A stretch of DNA of 64,000 nt, taken from contig CM075674.1 of the NCBI GenBank assembly GCA_037962975.1, positions 39,880,501 through 39,944,500 on the forward strand. Direction: 5' to 3'. The position numbers were made by a program, and so were the translations under genes. The notes beneath the pieces were generated by a model that was given only the letters and a program-made list of their open reading frames with translations, made no database searches and had not been told where the DNA came from. The stretch is from Clitoria ternatea (taxonomy: Eukaryota > Streptophyta > Magnoliopsida > Fabales > Fabaceae). Shown here piece by piece: positions 44,663-57,290 of this stretch. The stretch's first letter is position 1; each line of letters begins with the position of its first letter.

Positions 44663-45338
44663 ATGGCAAGAAACAATAACGACGCTATGGCAGCCACTTT
44701 CAACCGCTTGGCTGAAGCCATAGAGAGGCAAAATTAACCAAGAAGTGCTGGAGGACTTCACGGATTAGATCACTTCCTAAAAAGGAAGCCATCACAATTC
44801 AAAGGAGGCTATAATCTAGAGGTAGCATACCTATGGGTTAAGGAAACGGAACGCATTTTTCGAGCCTTACCCTGTTCAGAATTTGAGAAGGTGGAGTATG
44901 CCACCTACATGATGATTGAGGAAGCAGAGCACTGGTGGACCCATGCTAGGATCAGGTTAACAACTGATGGACACGCCATCACTTGGGAACGATTCAAGAC
45001 AGAATTTCTCACCAAATAATTCCCTGAAGACATAAGGAGGCAGAAGGAGCAGGAATTCTTTAATTTGAAATAAGGTAATATGACAATTGGGGACTACGCT
45101 TCTAAGTTTGATGAATTGGCCAAATGTTGTCCCTACTACACCCAAATGGGCAAAGCGTCGAGATGCGCAAAAATTTGAAGGAGGGCTACGGCAGGAAATC
45201 CGTCAAATATTATTAGGACTAGAGTTAAAATTATACCCAGTTGGAATATGGGTGTCAGACCAAGTATCTCCGATTGAGATGCCATTGGTTAGGGCTATTA
45301 AAAATATTATTGGAAATCTGAATCTATATTCAGAATAA
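44663..45338 (+). pseudogene. Broken gag of the outer element
   Basis: Starting at ATG 44663, the frame reads a Retrotrans_gag domain (LDHFLKRKPSQFKGGYN, then AEHWWTHARIR and FKTEFLTK) and continues to DYASKFDELAKCCPYY. Three in-frame stops interrupt it, at about 44735, 45017 and 45072. After about 45160 the similarity fades. No zinc knuckle, protease or RT follows. The type resembles Tekay/Del chromovirus gag. Confidence 0.82.
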
Positions 45339-46660
45339 TTTTTGGATTTAGTATTAAGCCCGAACGGAGATCCTGTTTGTTATAAAACGGGAAACATTTT
45401 AATGAAGGACCAAGATATAACTTATTTCCCTCTTTCTCTCCCTCATTTTCGTCACTTCTTTTCTCCTCTGCACAAACCCTCTATTTTCTTCTCTTCTTCT
45501 ACAAAGCTCACCATTTTGTGAGTCTCCTTCCATACCCAACCAACCATGCTTTCTTCTTCTTCATTTTGGAGATGATTCAAATGCTGGAAAGCTTTCTATT
45601 TTCCCTTCATTTTCGTGTACATGCTAGGGCTTGGGATAGCTTGGAGCTTGAGGTAAATTTCTCTACTCTTTTGTTATTTTTGGCCTTAGGTTTTGGTTTC
45701 TATGGGGTTAGGAGAGTGCCTTATGAATGGGTTTAGGAATAGGAACCATTTTCATGTAAAACCCAAAGGTGGGATGTGTTTTATGTGTGTTTTTGGATAG
45801 GTGTGAAATAGTATACAAAAATTTCAAGATTTGAGATGGAAGATGATGGCTGTTAATGGTGATTGTTTGATTTTAGTGAAATCCTAACTCTAGGATTTGG
45901 GGGAAATGAGTAATAATGTTATGAAAAATGATTTATAATGAAAACCCATGATAATGTGTGTGTGGGTGTTGTTAATGATGGAAATTGGTGATTATTAAAA
46001 ATGGTTATTAAGTTTTGATGAAAAACCCTAAGTGTAGTGATTTGGGGATTTTGGTTAAATTGATGATTTTGATGACTTTGAATACTCTAGAATGATTATA
46101 TATGAGGAAATGAATGTTTGAAGCATTGGTGTTGATTATTGGGGATTGGGAGAGGAGTGTATAAGAGTATGTATGTGGTTGGAGGAATTAATTTAGATTG
46201 TTGATGTTTATGATGATGTTAAAAATAGTTGCAAGCCATTGATAGTGGATTAAGGGAATAGATACTTGAGTTGATGAGTGAGTATGCCATTTTGAAATAG
46301 TTGAATTGGTGATGGTCTTAGATGGAGCCAAAAGGCTTATAATGAGTTTGAATAAATTTTGTTGATGGTTAAATGATTCATGTGATGATTTGGAGATCTT
46401 AAGGCTAAGGGCCATAGTATTGTTATTGTTAGATATGGTTAGCTCTTTAAGATTTAAAGAATCTTGGTCTTGGGAGAGGAATTCCCGAAGCCTAACATGA
46501 GCGTGTAAATTGGATTTAGACAAGTCTAGGACTTGATAATGAGTGTTGGGGGATAATGCCTTATGATGGTATATTAATAGCATGTATATGTATGTTTGTG
46601 ATAGGATTGTGTTCCGGACGATGATGCAGAACGTTTTCAACTTTAAATTTCGAGGACGAA
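45339..46660. other. Non-pol filler inside the outer element
   Basis: Where pol should be, there are 1.3 kb of AT-rich sequence without retroviral domains. The first part (45410-45660) is CT-rich and includes a donor-like CTTGAGGTAAATTT near 45646, resembling a plant gene's 5' leader and first intron. It ends in ATTTCGAGGACGAAATTTTT, the usual sequence just before the polypurine tract. Origin unknown. Confidence 0.45.
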
Positions 46661-46668
46661 ATTTTTAT

Positions 46669-46682
46669 TAGGGTGGGAGAAT
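46669..46682 (+). promoter_or_regulatory. Polypurine tract of the outer element
   Basis: TAGGGTGGGAGAAT directly before the TG of the 3' LTR. Confidence 0.75.
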
Positions 46683-49600
46683 TGTAACATCCCAAAAATT
46701 TCAATCCCATGGATAATCATTTTCAATCTAGATCATTAATGATATTATCCAATTATATTAACCTTCTACATAAGTTTGGCTGTGAATTGAGGCTTCTTTT
46801 GCTTCGTTCAAGTAGTTTTCTATTCTATTAACCTCTGGTAGCACTCTGATTGGAACATTACCGAGTAAAATATTAGCGAGCAAGAAATTTCAAGTGAAAA
46901 AGGTCAGAAATAAGACTTTCCAAGTGAATAAAAGATCTGTTTCCGAGTGAAGGTTATGACCGAGAGAAATTCTGAGTGAAGGTTGAAATTCTGAGTGAAG
47001 GTTATGTCTTCCGAATGAGTCATGACCGAGAGAACCACTTTCGAGTGGAGTCCTGGCCTCTGACACTTCTGAGTGAAGCATGTCTGAGAGAACCATTTCT
47101 GAGTGAAAGAAAGCTTTGGCTTCAAATGAGACATTTCCGAGTCAAATGTCTTCGAGTGACTCAATTCCGAGTCAAATGTCTTCGAATGACTCGTTTCCGA
47201 GTCAAACGTCTTCGAATGACTCATTTCCGAGTCAAACGTCTTCGAATGACTCATTTCCGAGTCAAACGCCTTCGAGTGCCTCATTCCCGAATAAAACATC
47301 TCCGAGTGAAACGTTTCTGAGAGAAGTACTTCCAACTGAAGAAAAGCTGATTTCGAATGAGTGCTTCTCGGACCAAGATATGTCCGAGTAGTGAATTTCT
47401 GAGTGGGTTAGCTCAGAGTTGAGAGCAACTTTCCCAAATGGAATGTCCCCGAGTGCAACACTTCCGTGTGGGACGGTACTGAGTGACATTTCCAAGTAAA
47501 ATTTCCGACTTCAGCGTGATATGGCATCGATTGAAATATACCGAGTAAGTCATTCCCAGGGGAAGTACTGGAACAGAGAAAGACTGACTTCGAATGAACA
47601 TATTTTCGAGTGAAAAGCTTTCGGGTGAAGTAAAATATCCGAGTGATGAACCCCTTTCTATTCGTGCTCGGATGTCTTAAAGTTGCCGAGAGCTTATGCT
47701 TGGTTCGTCTGCAAGCTTGTCTTCGACTCCGAGTGATACTTCCAAGTGGAACAATTTCTGAGAGGAGTGACAACTCCGAATGATCCTTTCGGTTAAGATT
47801 TCTGAGTGACAGAACTCCGAATGATCTCAGTTATATGATTTCTGAGTGACACACTTCCGAGAGAAGTATTTTCAAGTAAAGACTGACTTCGAAGTCACAG
47901 ATATATCCGAGTAGAAAATTCCCGAGTGAATCAAGTCTGAACGAAAAGTGACCAACTTTGAGAGAACACTTTCGAACAAAGATATCCGAGTGAGATATTT
48001 CTGAATGAGTCCGGGTGAGACATTCCCGAGTGAGTCATTCCGAGGAAGGAAAGGCTATGTCCAAGTGTTTCAAGCAGAAACACTTCTAAATGAAATCCCT
48101 CCCGAGTAAAGCTATTCTGAACGAGAGACTCTGATGGAAACTCTCGGAAAAGAGATGAGCCGAACCAGTCAGAAATTGATAGGGGACTGATCAATGGAAA
48201 CCGACTGGAACAGGGGTGAAACTGTGACGCCATTCTTAACCAAAAGGTTGGCTCATGCTAGTGACCGGTCCGCTGGTTCACACAAATCCGAGTGTGTCAT
48301 TACGGTCGGTTCTGGAATAATTTCACCGAGTGAAAGACCAAGCGAGAGAGAAGTCGGTTCTGTAAAAATCTCGCCCGAGTGAAAGACCGAGTGATAGGAA
48401 GCCTCGCCGAGCGAGCGAGTGTGGAAGGGAAGGATGGCCTCTGGTCGGATTTCGCTTAAGCGAGAGGGTGCCTCGCTCAAGCGAGCGCTTGAGGAAATGG
48501 TTATTGGAACAATTTCGCCTAAGACACATACAGGGACTTTTTACTCCAATCATAGCATCTTTTACATATTTTAATATATCTACTTCAATCATGCAAGCTG
48601 GCGGCGGAAATGGTCAAAATACAACTCACTTCTTATCTAAAACCTCTATTATTTCCATAATTGATGCACCTAACCTCCAGTCACGAGAAAGCTTGTCCCC
48701 CACTTGTCTTGTACATTATTAAATCAATACCACACCTTTTCCAAGTCTGAATTCTCAGAACAACGAAAATTAGTAAAAGTCTCTCTTTCTCATTTCCTTC
48801 TCTACGTACAAGTCACTCTGATTCGAAGCTAGGACAGTAAGAAGAAAACGTTTTTCAACCAATCTAAGACCCTTCATCAAGGTAAGAGGGGATAGGGTTG
48901 TGAATAATTATGGAATGGGTAGAATTGTATGCTGATTCTAGGATTCTAGATTTATTTTCGTAAGTTGTTGCTCAATTTTGAAGCTGAAAACATATGAATT
49001 TGATTCTGACTTCTTCATCAAAGTTGTAGATCGTTTTGTTATGTGAATTTTGAGACTTGAACCGACTGATTTGGATATGTATAGCATGAGTTATAGCCAA
49101 AATACTACAGCATGTCTGTTTGGAATACGTATCTTCTATTTTGTGTATATATTAATACTCTGGGAATTATACGTACGTTTTTAGACTTTGATGTCTTCAC
49201 AAAAGTTGTAGATATTTATGTTATGAATCTATAGAAAGTGGTTTCAAATTAAAAGGATATTTGTAGCTCTAGTTATGCTTAAAATACAGAAGTATATTCA
49301 TGCTAAAAATCTGTTGATATGAATTACGAATTTTATTTTTAAAACTGGGAATTTTGTGATGAGAATTAGTGTTCAGTGTCTTCATAAAAGTTTTAGATAT
49401 TTGTGTTATAAGTAATTTAGAACTGGTCCCATGCCAAAATAATTTTTGTAGCTCCAGAAACGTTGAAAATACCAACATATGTATGTTTTACTACTTTCTT
49501 TGAGATGGTTTAGTATACTGTGATTATGTGATATTTCTTTTTGGAATTTGAAATTATGGTCTTCATGAAAGCTGTAGATAATTTTATTATGGAACTACAG

Positions 49601-50814
49601 AAAGTGGAATTACTTAAAAAGGATTTGATTTGCTCACGCTATGGTCGTTTTACTAACGTATGTTGCTGTTGTAAAATTCTGAAATTTACCCTTAATAGCT
49701 TTTATGGATGAAAATGATATTTTTCATATGAGTGATGATTTATTATTGAATTATTGAGGGATTATTGATTATTATGGATGTTATTGAGTATCCTATACAT
49801 GACATACAGTATGTATATCTTTGTCATGAATTATTATGAATGACTAAATAAATGTATACATGAATGCCTTGTGGTTTATTAAGATATGTTGTTGAAACAG
49901 TAAATCCATGATTCTGAGAATTATTATATGTGATGTGTCCTTTGAGGACTTGTGATTTTCCAAGTGATTATGGAAATATTGATATCATGGTATGTTAAAT
50001 CGATAAAGAGAATTAAAGGCATTCATGCATCATAAGCATTTGGACGCACCATAGAATTTAGGGGTTCCATGATTGCCTACCCTGGTGGGGGGTTACTCTA
50101 TGATGAGTTAAAGCCCTATTTTCGCTATGAGTCATGGAATGTAGGGATTCATGGTTATGCTAAGTCCTACTTGTGTACTTCGGTACTGCAGGAGCCATGA
50201 AGGTGTAGGGATTCATGGTTATGCAAATTCCTACTTGTGCACTTATTTCGCAGGAGCCATGAGGGTGTAGGGATTCATGGTTATGCAAATTCCTACTGAT
50301 GTCTCTATGAGACTTTTTACTGCAGTATTCCCACCAAACCAAAATGGATCCAGCATGACATCATTTGACTAAGTTAAAGATTTATTAAATATAAATGAAC
50401 TTGTTTGGCATATTTATCATATCATTATGGTTTGTTGATTGTGTTTGTGCAATTTTACTTATTTTATATTTATTCTATATTCTGTCTCACTCTTACATTA
50501 ATTTTTACAGTGCATGCTACACAGAATGACGAGTGATGCCATTAATGAAGCTTTTATGATTTATTGCTTGGACTTGTCTTCATTTGAATCTTAATGGGTT
50601 GTAATGATATTATGTACCACGTACTGTAATTTTATCTATCGTTTTCGCTATATAAATGTATTATGTTTTATTCGTTCACGACTAGCATGCTTTATAATAT
50701 TCCTCATTTATTAATTTTTACGTGACCTCAAAATTTAAATTACAAATTTCAAAATGATTCTTTAAAACGCGAAAGATTTATTCGGGAAAATTTAAAAATT
50801 TTATGGACGTCACA
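46683..50814 (+). repeat. 3' LTR of the outer element
   Basis: 4132 bp, TGTAACATCCC to GTCACA, uninterrupted. It has the same internal arrays as the 5' LTR: CCGAGTGA motifs at 46860-48150, the TTCATNAAAGTTGTAGAT module at 48990-49640, and the GGATTCATGG tandem at 50120-50305. The inverted repeat here is more perfect than in the 5' copy (CTCAAGCGAGCGCTTGAG, 48476-48493). Confidence 0.95.
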
Positions 50815-50819
50815 GTGTT
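50815..50819. repeat. Target-site duplication, right copy (GTGTT)
   Basis: Exact match to 27292-27296. Confidence 0.95.
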
Positions 50820-51699
50820 CAATGTTGTTTGGATGTTTGTGGTTATATTTGTTGCCTTAATGTGTAAGCACTCCTAGACTAGTTGTGGTTATGTTTGTTA
50901 GGTTGTTTTGTGGTTGTGTTTGTTCCCTTATCATTTTTTGGGGTATAGAATGGTAGTAGATGAGAGGAGACTGACATTTAATTTACTATTATTTTCTTTT
51001 GAAGTTGTACTTTTGTAATGCTTATTTTCAGTTAAATGACTTTTTGTTCAATTTGTGTTTCAAATTTCTTGTTCATTTTGTGTTTCAAACTTCTTGTTGG
51101 ATTTGTGTTTCAAATAATTCACATAAAGAGTAAAAAAAAATATGGCATATAAATCATAAGTTCTTACTAATTGATAAAAGGAAAACATATCAATTTCAAG
51201 CATTCTAAATGTTCACAATTGATAGAAGGAAACATCACAAATCCATATGACTTATGTTCATAATTGACAAAAAGTAAACATCACAAATCCAATGGGGAAA
51301 ACATCACAAAACCAAATCACTAAATAATAACTCCAAAAATAAGCCATAAATCAAAGTAATTAAAATCCCAAATTCATGTTTACAATTTCTTCTCAAGACC
51401 AGGGGTGGGCATAAATGTCATTGAGTTCGGTTTCCTGATTTTGAGTTTCTATCGAAGGTTGTATGCGCCTAAACTTTTAGGAGACGAAACCTTTGGATTG
51501 TGAGCCTTTGACTCCTTATAATAGGTGTGTTTAATTGTTCCTAAGTTCTTGATTGAGAGCTTAACGTTGGAATCTCCTCAGGTACTACCCCACTTGTTGG
51601 TTGTGGTTTTGCTTCTAGATTGTCCTCTAGTACAACTGTGTTTTTTGTTGCAGTGGTTGAAACGGCCTTCCTCGACTCCTCTGACTATTTGGCATTGAT
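50820..51699. other. Intergenic DNA or eroded transposon flank
   Basis: Mostly AT-rich, with repeated TTTGTGTTTCAAA phrases at 51050-51115 and repeated ACATCACAAATCCA phrases at 51230-51300. No gene. Confidence 0.4.
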
Positions 51700-52828
51700 C
51701 TTTTCCATTCTTTTTTGTTTAGCAATAGAACATGTCTCTTTGTTATGATTAAGTAAACCACAAACCAAGCACTTGAATTCTTTTAACTTGTAGGTAATGT
51801 GTGTTCATCTTTCTTCCTTATTTCAACTTTCTTTCTACCACTTGATTCCTCGACCCTTTATCATTTTTTTCACAATCAGTGATGCTGGAGGTATGAAACC
51901 ATTTTTTCCAAAATTCCTCTCCAGGGACTGATTAGATGTGGTGTTCATGTCTTGTTGTAAAATGCCATGGTCAGATAGGAGGCAATGGTCCTTCGGATGT
52001 TTATTTTTATGCGTGGTTACTACACAGGCATGCATATATATGCATATATATATATATATGCCTTCAAAATAAAGAAATAGTCAACAAAATTAAACATAGA
52101 GAAAATAAGTTGTGTGAATAACTAAATGAACATGTCACATGTAAGTAGCAAGTGTCTACAAGTGCAATCTTGTGCCCCTAAGTTGACTGAAACTTTGGAT
52201 GGTTTCTGAGTTACTTCATATTTGTTCCATCCTTATCACTTATATGTTAACTTATGAGTAAATTAGACATGTTAAATGGAATTATAGAATAATGTAAGGA
52301 ACTAACACTACCTATCCATAGCACACCCCAATTAAAGCTTTTTTTCATCTACTTTTCCAATCCACTTTGTTGTACGATTACCATAATATATGTGCACACC
52401 CTCTTCTAACATAGTAATGATTGGCTTCCCCGTTGCATTCACAAGTTTGTCATTCAACACTTCATAGTTATTACAAATGTTATCAACCTTTGTTTCATTG
52501 AAATAGGCCTTTGTCCAAGCCTTCTTTGGAAATTTGTTCAGATAAGTCCAAGCCTTCAAAGACTTGATCCTCATGTTGTTCATAGGGGCCTTAAATTGAT
52601 TTAGTGTTGTGGATCTTACACATTGCCAAAAAAAAATACCTCAATTTCTTATCTTTCCATAGTTTTGAAAAGTTCTACCAAAGATGCCACATATAAAACC
52701 TGTGTGGTACACCTGACATTACTTCTTGAAGTGTAGATATCAAATCTAAAACATATCAAAAATCATGAAAAATAGTCCTTGAGATATTAAAATCAAGTCA
52801 AATAAACCCTAAGTGCACGTAAAAAATA

Positions 52829-52829
52829 A

Positions 52830-52870
<41 letters not shown>
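52829..52870. repeat. (AT)n microsatellite
   Basis: About 20 AT units inside the MULE remnant. Confidence 0.95.
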
Positions 52871-52873
<3 letters not shown>

Positions 52874-53714
52874 CACTAACCTTTTCCGTATCAGAATTGA
52901 AACATTAGTCTTCCTCCTTGTAACCCCCCTCCCTCCCAAATCATTATGTAACAACTCCAAAAATTACTTCTAGTTCTCCTTGTTCTCTATATTACACACA
53001 ATATATGCTATTGGCTAGATATGGTTATTTACATCCTGGCCAACAACAGTTATCCATTGTCCTCTATAATACCCTTTGAGAAATGCACCATCTGATCCTG
53101 CATCTAGCCACAAACCCATCTCTACAACCGGCTAAAAAAATGTAGAGTCTAAGAAATCTTAGTGGATCATCATGATTGGGCTCAGTATCCATCTTAGTTG
53201 TTGTTCCTAGATTTCTCTCAAAAAGCTCACCAAGGTAGTCTCAAAGCATCCTAAATTGCTTATTCTCATTCCCTTAATTATCTCATTAACTTTTTACACT
53301 GACCTATAAACGAGGCTATCCTCTAGCTACACTTCATATTTTCCCTAAGCAAATCAAATACTTCATTATGCTTAACTATTGGATATCTCCTCTTGAATTT
53401 AACTAACTTATCTAATAATCAATGACTGATTTGCCATCTTGTTCTTGTAAGTTTTAACATAGCTATGCTCTTTAAAGAATTTTTTTATTTAGAAATTATG
53501 TCTCACGAGATTAAGACTGCAAAAAACATGCCACTTGTATGATTCTACCCTACACTTGGCCCTTACCCGTGTTTTATCATTCTTCACCGATTTAATTTGT
53601 CTCCATTCCTTAATTGTAAAGTCTTTCACAACCTACTTAAACATATCTAAATTTCCAAATTTCATTCCTAATTCAAGGTTGACAGGTCCAAAGGTATTAG
53701 TCTCATTAAATTGA

Positions 53715-53727
53715 GGGGGGGGGGGGG
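53715..53727. repeat. 13-base G homopolymer
   Basis: An uninterrupted run of G in an AT-rich setting. Its length may be a sequencing or assembly artefact. Confidence 0.85.
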
Positions 53728-54650
53728 AATTCCCTTGAATCAGCTTCATCATCAATTAAATTAGGTGTTCTCAATTCTTCTAATACGGAAGTATCTTCCC
53801 TACCATTATCCACACTTGTTTCAGTAAGGTATGCATCCTTATGCCCAACACTAATGGGCTTCCATCCTTATCTTCATTGGTGTCTGCCTCAATAACAAAT
53901 GGAAAACAAGGTTTTCTCTTATCTTGCTTCTTCTTGTTTGCTTTTTTCTTACCACTCTCACATTTTTTTCTTCCCTTCATGTCTTTCCCTTCTTCTTCAT
54001 ATCCTTAGATTTTTTTTTCTCATCATATATTTTCCTCTTCTTCTTTATATTGCCCAAATTAAAATCCTGCCCTACAACGAGTTTAAGATTGTCTTGATCC
54101 CTTATGTCAACTTGGCCTTCAACAACATCCTTATTACCCATATAAAAGATTAACCATCTTTATCTACTATAAAAAAATAACATGAGTCATATAAGGCATA
54201 GTTCTCCATGACTACAATGTTATCAAACCCTCTTACTTAATATTCCTCGTTGTAAGGATCATCCTCAAGAATAAGGTTTAGAAAGAGTCCCTCAATGGTC
54301 TTTAAGATTTCATCAAATTCCTTATGCTAGTCACAACCTACTCTAACTTTTTCAACCACACTACTCTAGTTTAGTTTATATACTTCTTCAATTGTGTCCT
54401 CATCCTCAATGTTGTCAACACATCATCCAAGTTTCCTTTAGGGTCATGCCAAAACACATTTGAAATGTTACTATAACTAGCAAAACAAAAAAAATTAAAC
54501 TAAATACATCAATGTGATCTTTATCCATATTTTTCTAGATATCCACAACAACTCCCTTGTATGTGGTTCTTCTCTCCCTATCAATCACAAATTGGCCACT
54601 GTGATTCATTTGAAAAGATATTTTCTACAACAAACAACATGGCAAAATTA

Positions 54651-56831
54651 TTAATCAAAATGTCTAACTAATTGTAACTAATTAACCATGATTTATTAAA
54701 TTAAATATTATTAATCCTTTTTTAATAATAAACAACTCAACCAACAAAAAAACAAAATTTTACAGAGTGATATCATATGTTATGCAAATGTTAATGAAAT
54801 AAAGCAATAGAATATGACAAGGGTCGGGGAATCCAACATAAAGACAAATACTTTAAACAAACCTAACACAAGAAAAAAGGGGCTAGTATGACCACATCAC
54901 ATTACACACCCAACACCAACCAACAAACCTCTATTACTAAACCCATGTCATACCCATCATGTGAATGAGTAAATGAGAGAAACCCAAAACTTCTGTACAA
55001 AGAAGCTATCATCATCAAAAATAAAAAACAAATAGCCCTAAACATCGACGTAGGTAGAAATCGTACTTGCGTCGACAAGCCCGTTCCTTCCCTCTTCAAG
55101 ACAACACCGTCCACTAGTTCCACATTTCTTTGGGAAGATAAGCGATTACGAAGCAGATGAAAAAGAAAGGTTTCTGATTTCCATTCTTCAAGACGTCAAC
55201 TACATTTCTAGGGCTCCCAATTTTTTGATTTCAATTCCCTAATTTGTGTTTCAATTTTCAATGTGCATTGTAAATTGTTTAAACAAAACACATCATTGCG
55301 TTGATGACATAGAAGGTCCAGCTATCACTTAAACGTCCATATAGGTTAATTTTAATGGTTCTACAACGTACGTTACATAAAGGGATCTATTAACTCGATG
55401 ACGCAAGTTAGACACTGATAAGGTACACTTATTTTTTTGAGGGACCTATAGGTCTGACCACTACAAACTACGAGACTAACAAGTGAATTTAACATTTTTA
55501 TAATATAATATATGTCATTTCACAATAGTATTATTTTATTTTTCCTTATCTTTTATACTTCTTTTCACATTTTTTTCCTTTTATATTCTTTTAAACCAAA
55601 CAATTAAAATAATCATTTTATTTTCTTCTCAATTTTTTTCCTTTTAGTTTATTTCATTTTATTTCCTATCCTTTCATTTTCTTTTCCACCCAAATAAAAT
55701 AGTATATGATTTATGTATTGTTTCATAATTATTAAACAATAGTTGTTCTTATATCAAATGTATAGAGAGAGGCCATGAGTTATATAGTAAAGACACTTAG
55801 TCAAGATCATTAGGTTTTATTTAAAATATACATTAATATTAATTGATCATATGATCATTTACTATTTTTTAAAAAAAATTCAAATTTTTACCTTTTCAAA
55901 TCCAAATCTCACATTTTAAAAAATCCTTCAAATTCTATGAAGTTTTCACTATATTGTTTAATTATAAACTTTGAAAGGTATTGCATATTCAAATTCTATC
56001 ATAAATTACCAAATATTCATTTAAAGAATATTAATTTAAAGGTTTAACATAGAATAAAATCAACAAGGAGACCAAATTTCATATGTTATAAGAAATTTAA
56101 TTCATTCAATTAAAACTTGAAAGAACAAGCCGATAGAGTCGAAAATAGGAAAACAAAAACTAAAATAAACCTAACGATTACTAAATGAAGTTTCAATTAG
56201 AAGTTGATTAAGAAAAGGTGTGAAGGAAAAGAAAGCAACCTGATGAGTAGTCATGATCCAGATAATTCATATTGGATTTGAATCATCTTTGGTTTGAAGA
56301 GGGAATAAGGTAAACAAGAGCCAGGTGTCAGAAATTTTAAAATCTCATTACCTGCTCTCATGGCAAGTCCTGCCTGCAAGTTATGGCGATTCAAATCCAG
56401 TAACCATTACATTCAGCTTTTTGTCAAAAGAAAAAAAAAAGGGTAACCAAGTTAACAAGGATTCTGCAACCAAATTTTCTTATAAAGTTAATTAAAATTT
56501 GTAACTCACTGAATCAATGTGTAAGAGGTGGAATTACCTCAGCTATAACGGAAGGAGCATAATGGAACAACAATTGTGTTTACACAGGATAATAAAGAAT
56601 GGACCCAAGAATGGACCCTTCAATTTTTCCTTAAAAATAATAATATTAAATTGGTACCACTAGTATTCTTGCAACTTTTCTCGTAAAAATTACGGGTCGT
56701 ATTAAATTGGTACCAACTTTGCCGAATCACAGATAAAACCTAAACACGAAATTTCTACACAACATAGCATAGCAATTATCTAACTCTCCTCTTTGTGAGG
56801 TACAACTCATATAAAGTATGGAACATGCATT
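54651..56831. other. Intergenic DNA
   Basis: Very AT-rich. A 73-codon minus frame at 54902-55123 begins MELVDGVVLKREGTG and has a hydrophobic stretch, but no family is recognised and it may be MULE leader sequence. 55380-55495 has the look of a transposon end (GAGGGACCTATAGGTC). No RNA gene was recognised. Confidence 0.4.
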
Positions 56832-57290
56832 ATGAAATGCCAAAATAAGAGAAAGCATTTATTTGATGAACAAACATTTCAAAGCCTAATTCTTCATTCT
56901 TTAGAAACTGATAAGGCCCTACCACACACTACCAATTCTACAATATCCACCAATACATTTTCCTTCACACCATTCATTTCTCAATCAAGAAACATTGGGA
57001 GCATCCCAAAACAACCCTCGCTTTCCTCTCTCTACAAAAACTTCACATTGATCGATATTACATTAAACAAGAGGGCAAAGCCGTCAAAATACCATGCGTG
57101 TAGCCACCTAGGAATAAATTAATTAAATGTCAGTAAATAACTTGTATACCTTTCTTCGCTTATCATATACCACACCGCATGCGATAGCTATCCCTTTTTT
57201 CTTCTATAAACAATTACTTTTCTTTCCTTTCTTTCTTTTCTTCTTTTTTCTTTTTTCATCGATGGATAAAAGAAAACCGCCACCCCAAAA
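56832..57290. other. 3' flank of the DUF7138-type gene
   Basis: A 96-codon plus-strand frame (56832-57122) lies here but has no domain and a composition like untranslated DNA. The minus-strand gene's 3' untranslated region probably lies in this stretch. A CT-rich tract occupies 57190-57260. Confidence 0.4.

Larger units (their letters stand above)
27297..50814 (+). mobile_element. Outer LTR retrotransposon (Tekay/Del-like gag, pol-less), interrupted by a nested element
   Basis: Bounded by the 5-bp target duplication GTGTT at 27292-27296 and 50815-50819. The 5' LTR is 27297-31258 continued at 44193-44348 after the nested insertion. The 3' LTR is 46683-50814 (4132 bp). Both LTRs start TGTAACATCCC and end GTCACA. 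The internal region, 44349-46682, has only a primer site, a broken gag and unrelated AT-rich sequence; protease, RT, RNase H and integrase are absent. The element could only have moved using enzymes supplied by another copy. A 460-bp sample of the two LTRs differs at 11 sites, about 2.4%. Confidence 0.95.
51700..54650 (-). pseudogene. Degenerate Mutator-like (MULE/MuDR) transposase
   Basis: Read on the minus strand from high to low coordinates, a lysine-rich stretch lies at 53980-53780. Near 53125-53000 is the transposase core DAGSDGAFLKGYYRGQW then VVGQDVNNHI, which keeps the first catalytic Asp. At 52583-52332 the frame reads KAWTYLNKFPKKAWTKAYF, then NDKLVNATGKPIITMLEEG, typical of the C-terminal half. 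A zinc knuckle CLVC-x4-H-x4-C is at 51773-51732. Stops and frameshifts occur throughout. Terminal inverted repeats were not found; a possible end lies near 55380-55495. Confidence 0.72.

Noticed and set aside
56240..56320. Possible C/D snoRNA beginning CTGATGAG
   Set aside because: A C-box-like TGATGA is present, but no D box at a suitable distance and no closing stem were seen.
56375..56405. Possible tRNA B-box-like GATTCAAATCC
   Set aside because: No matching A box, acceptor stem or anticodon arm could be drawn around it.
56832..57122. 96-residue plus-strand frame next to the DUF7138-type gene
   Set aside because: No recognisable domain, low-complexity composition, and position in the likely 3' flank of a gene on the other strand.
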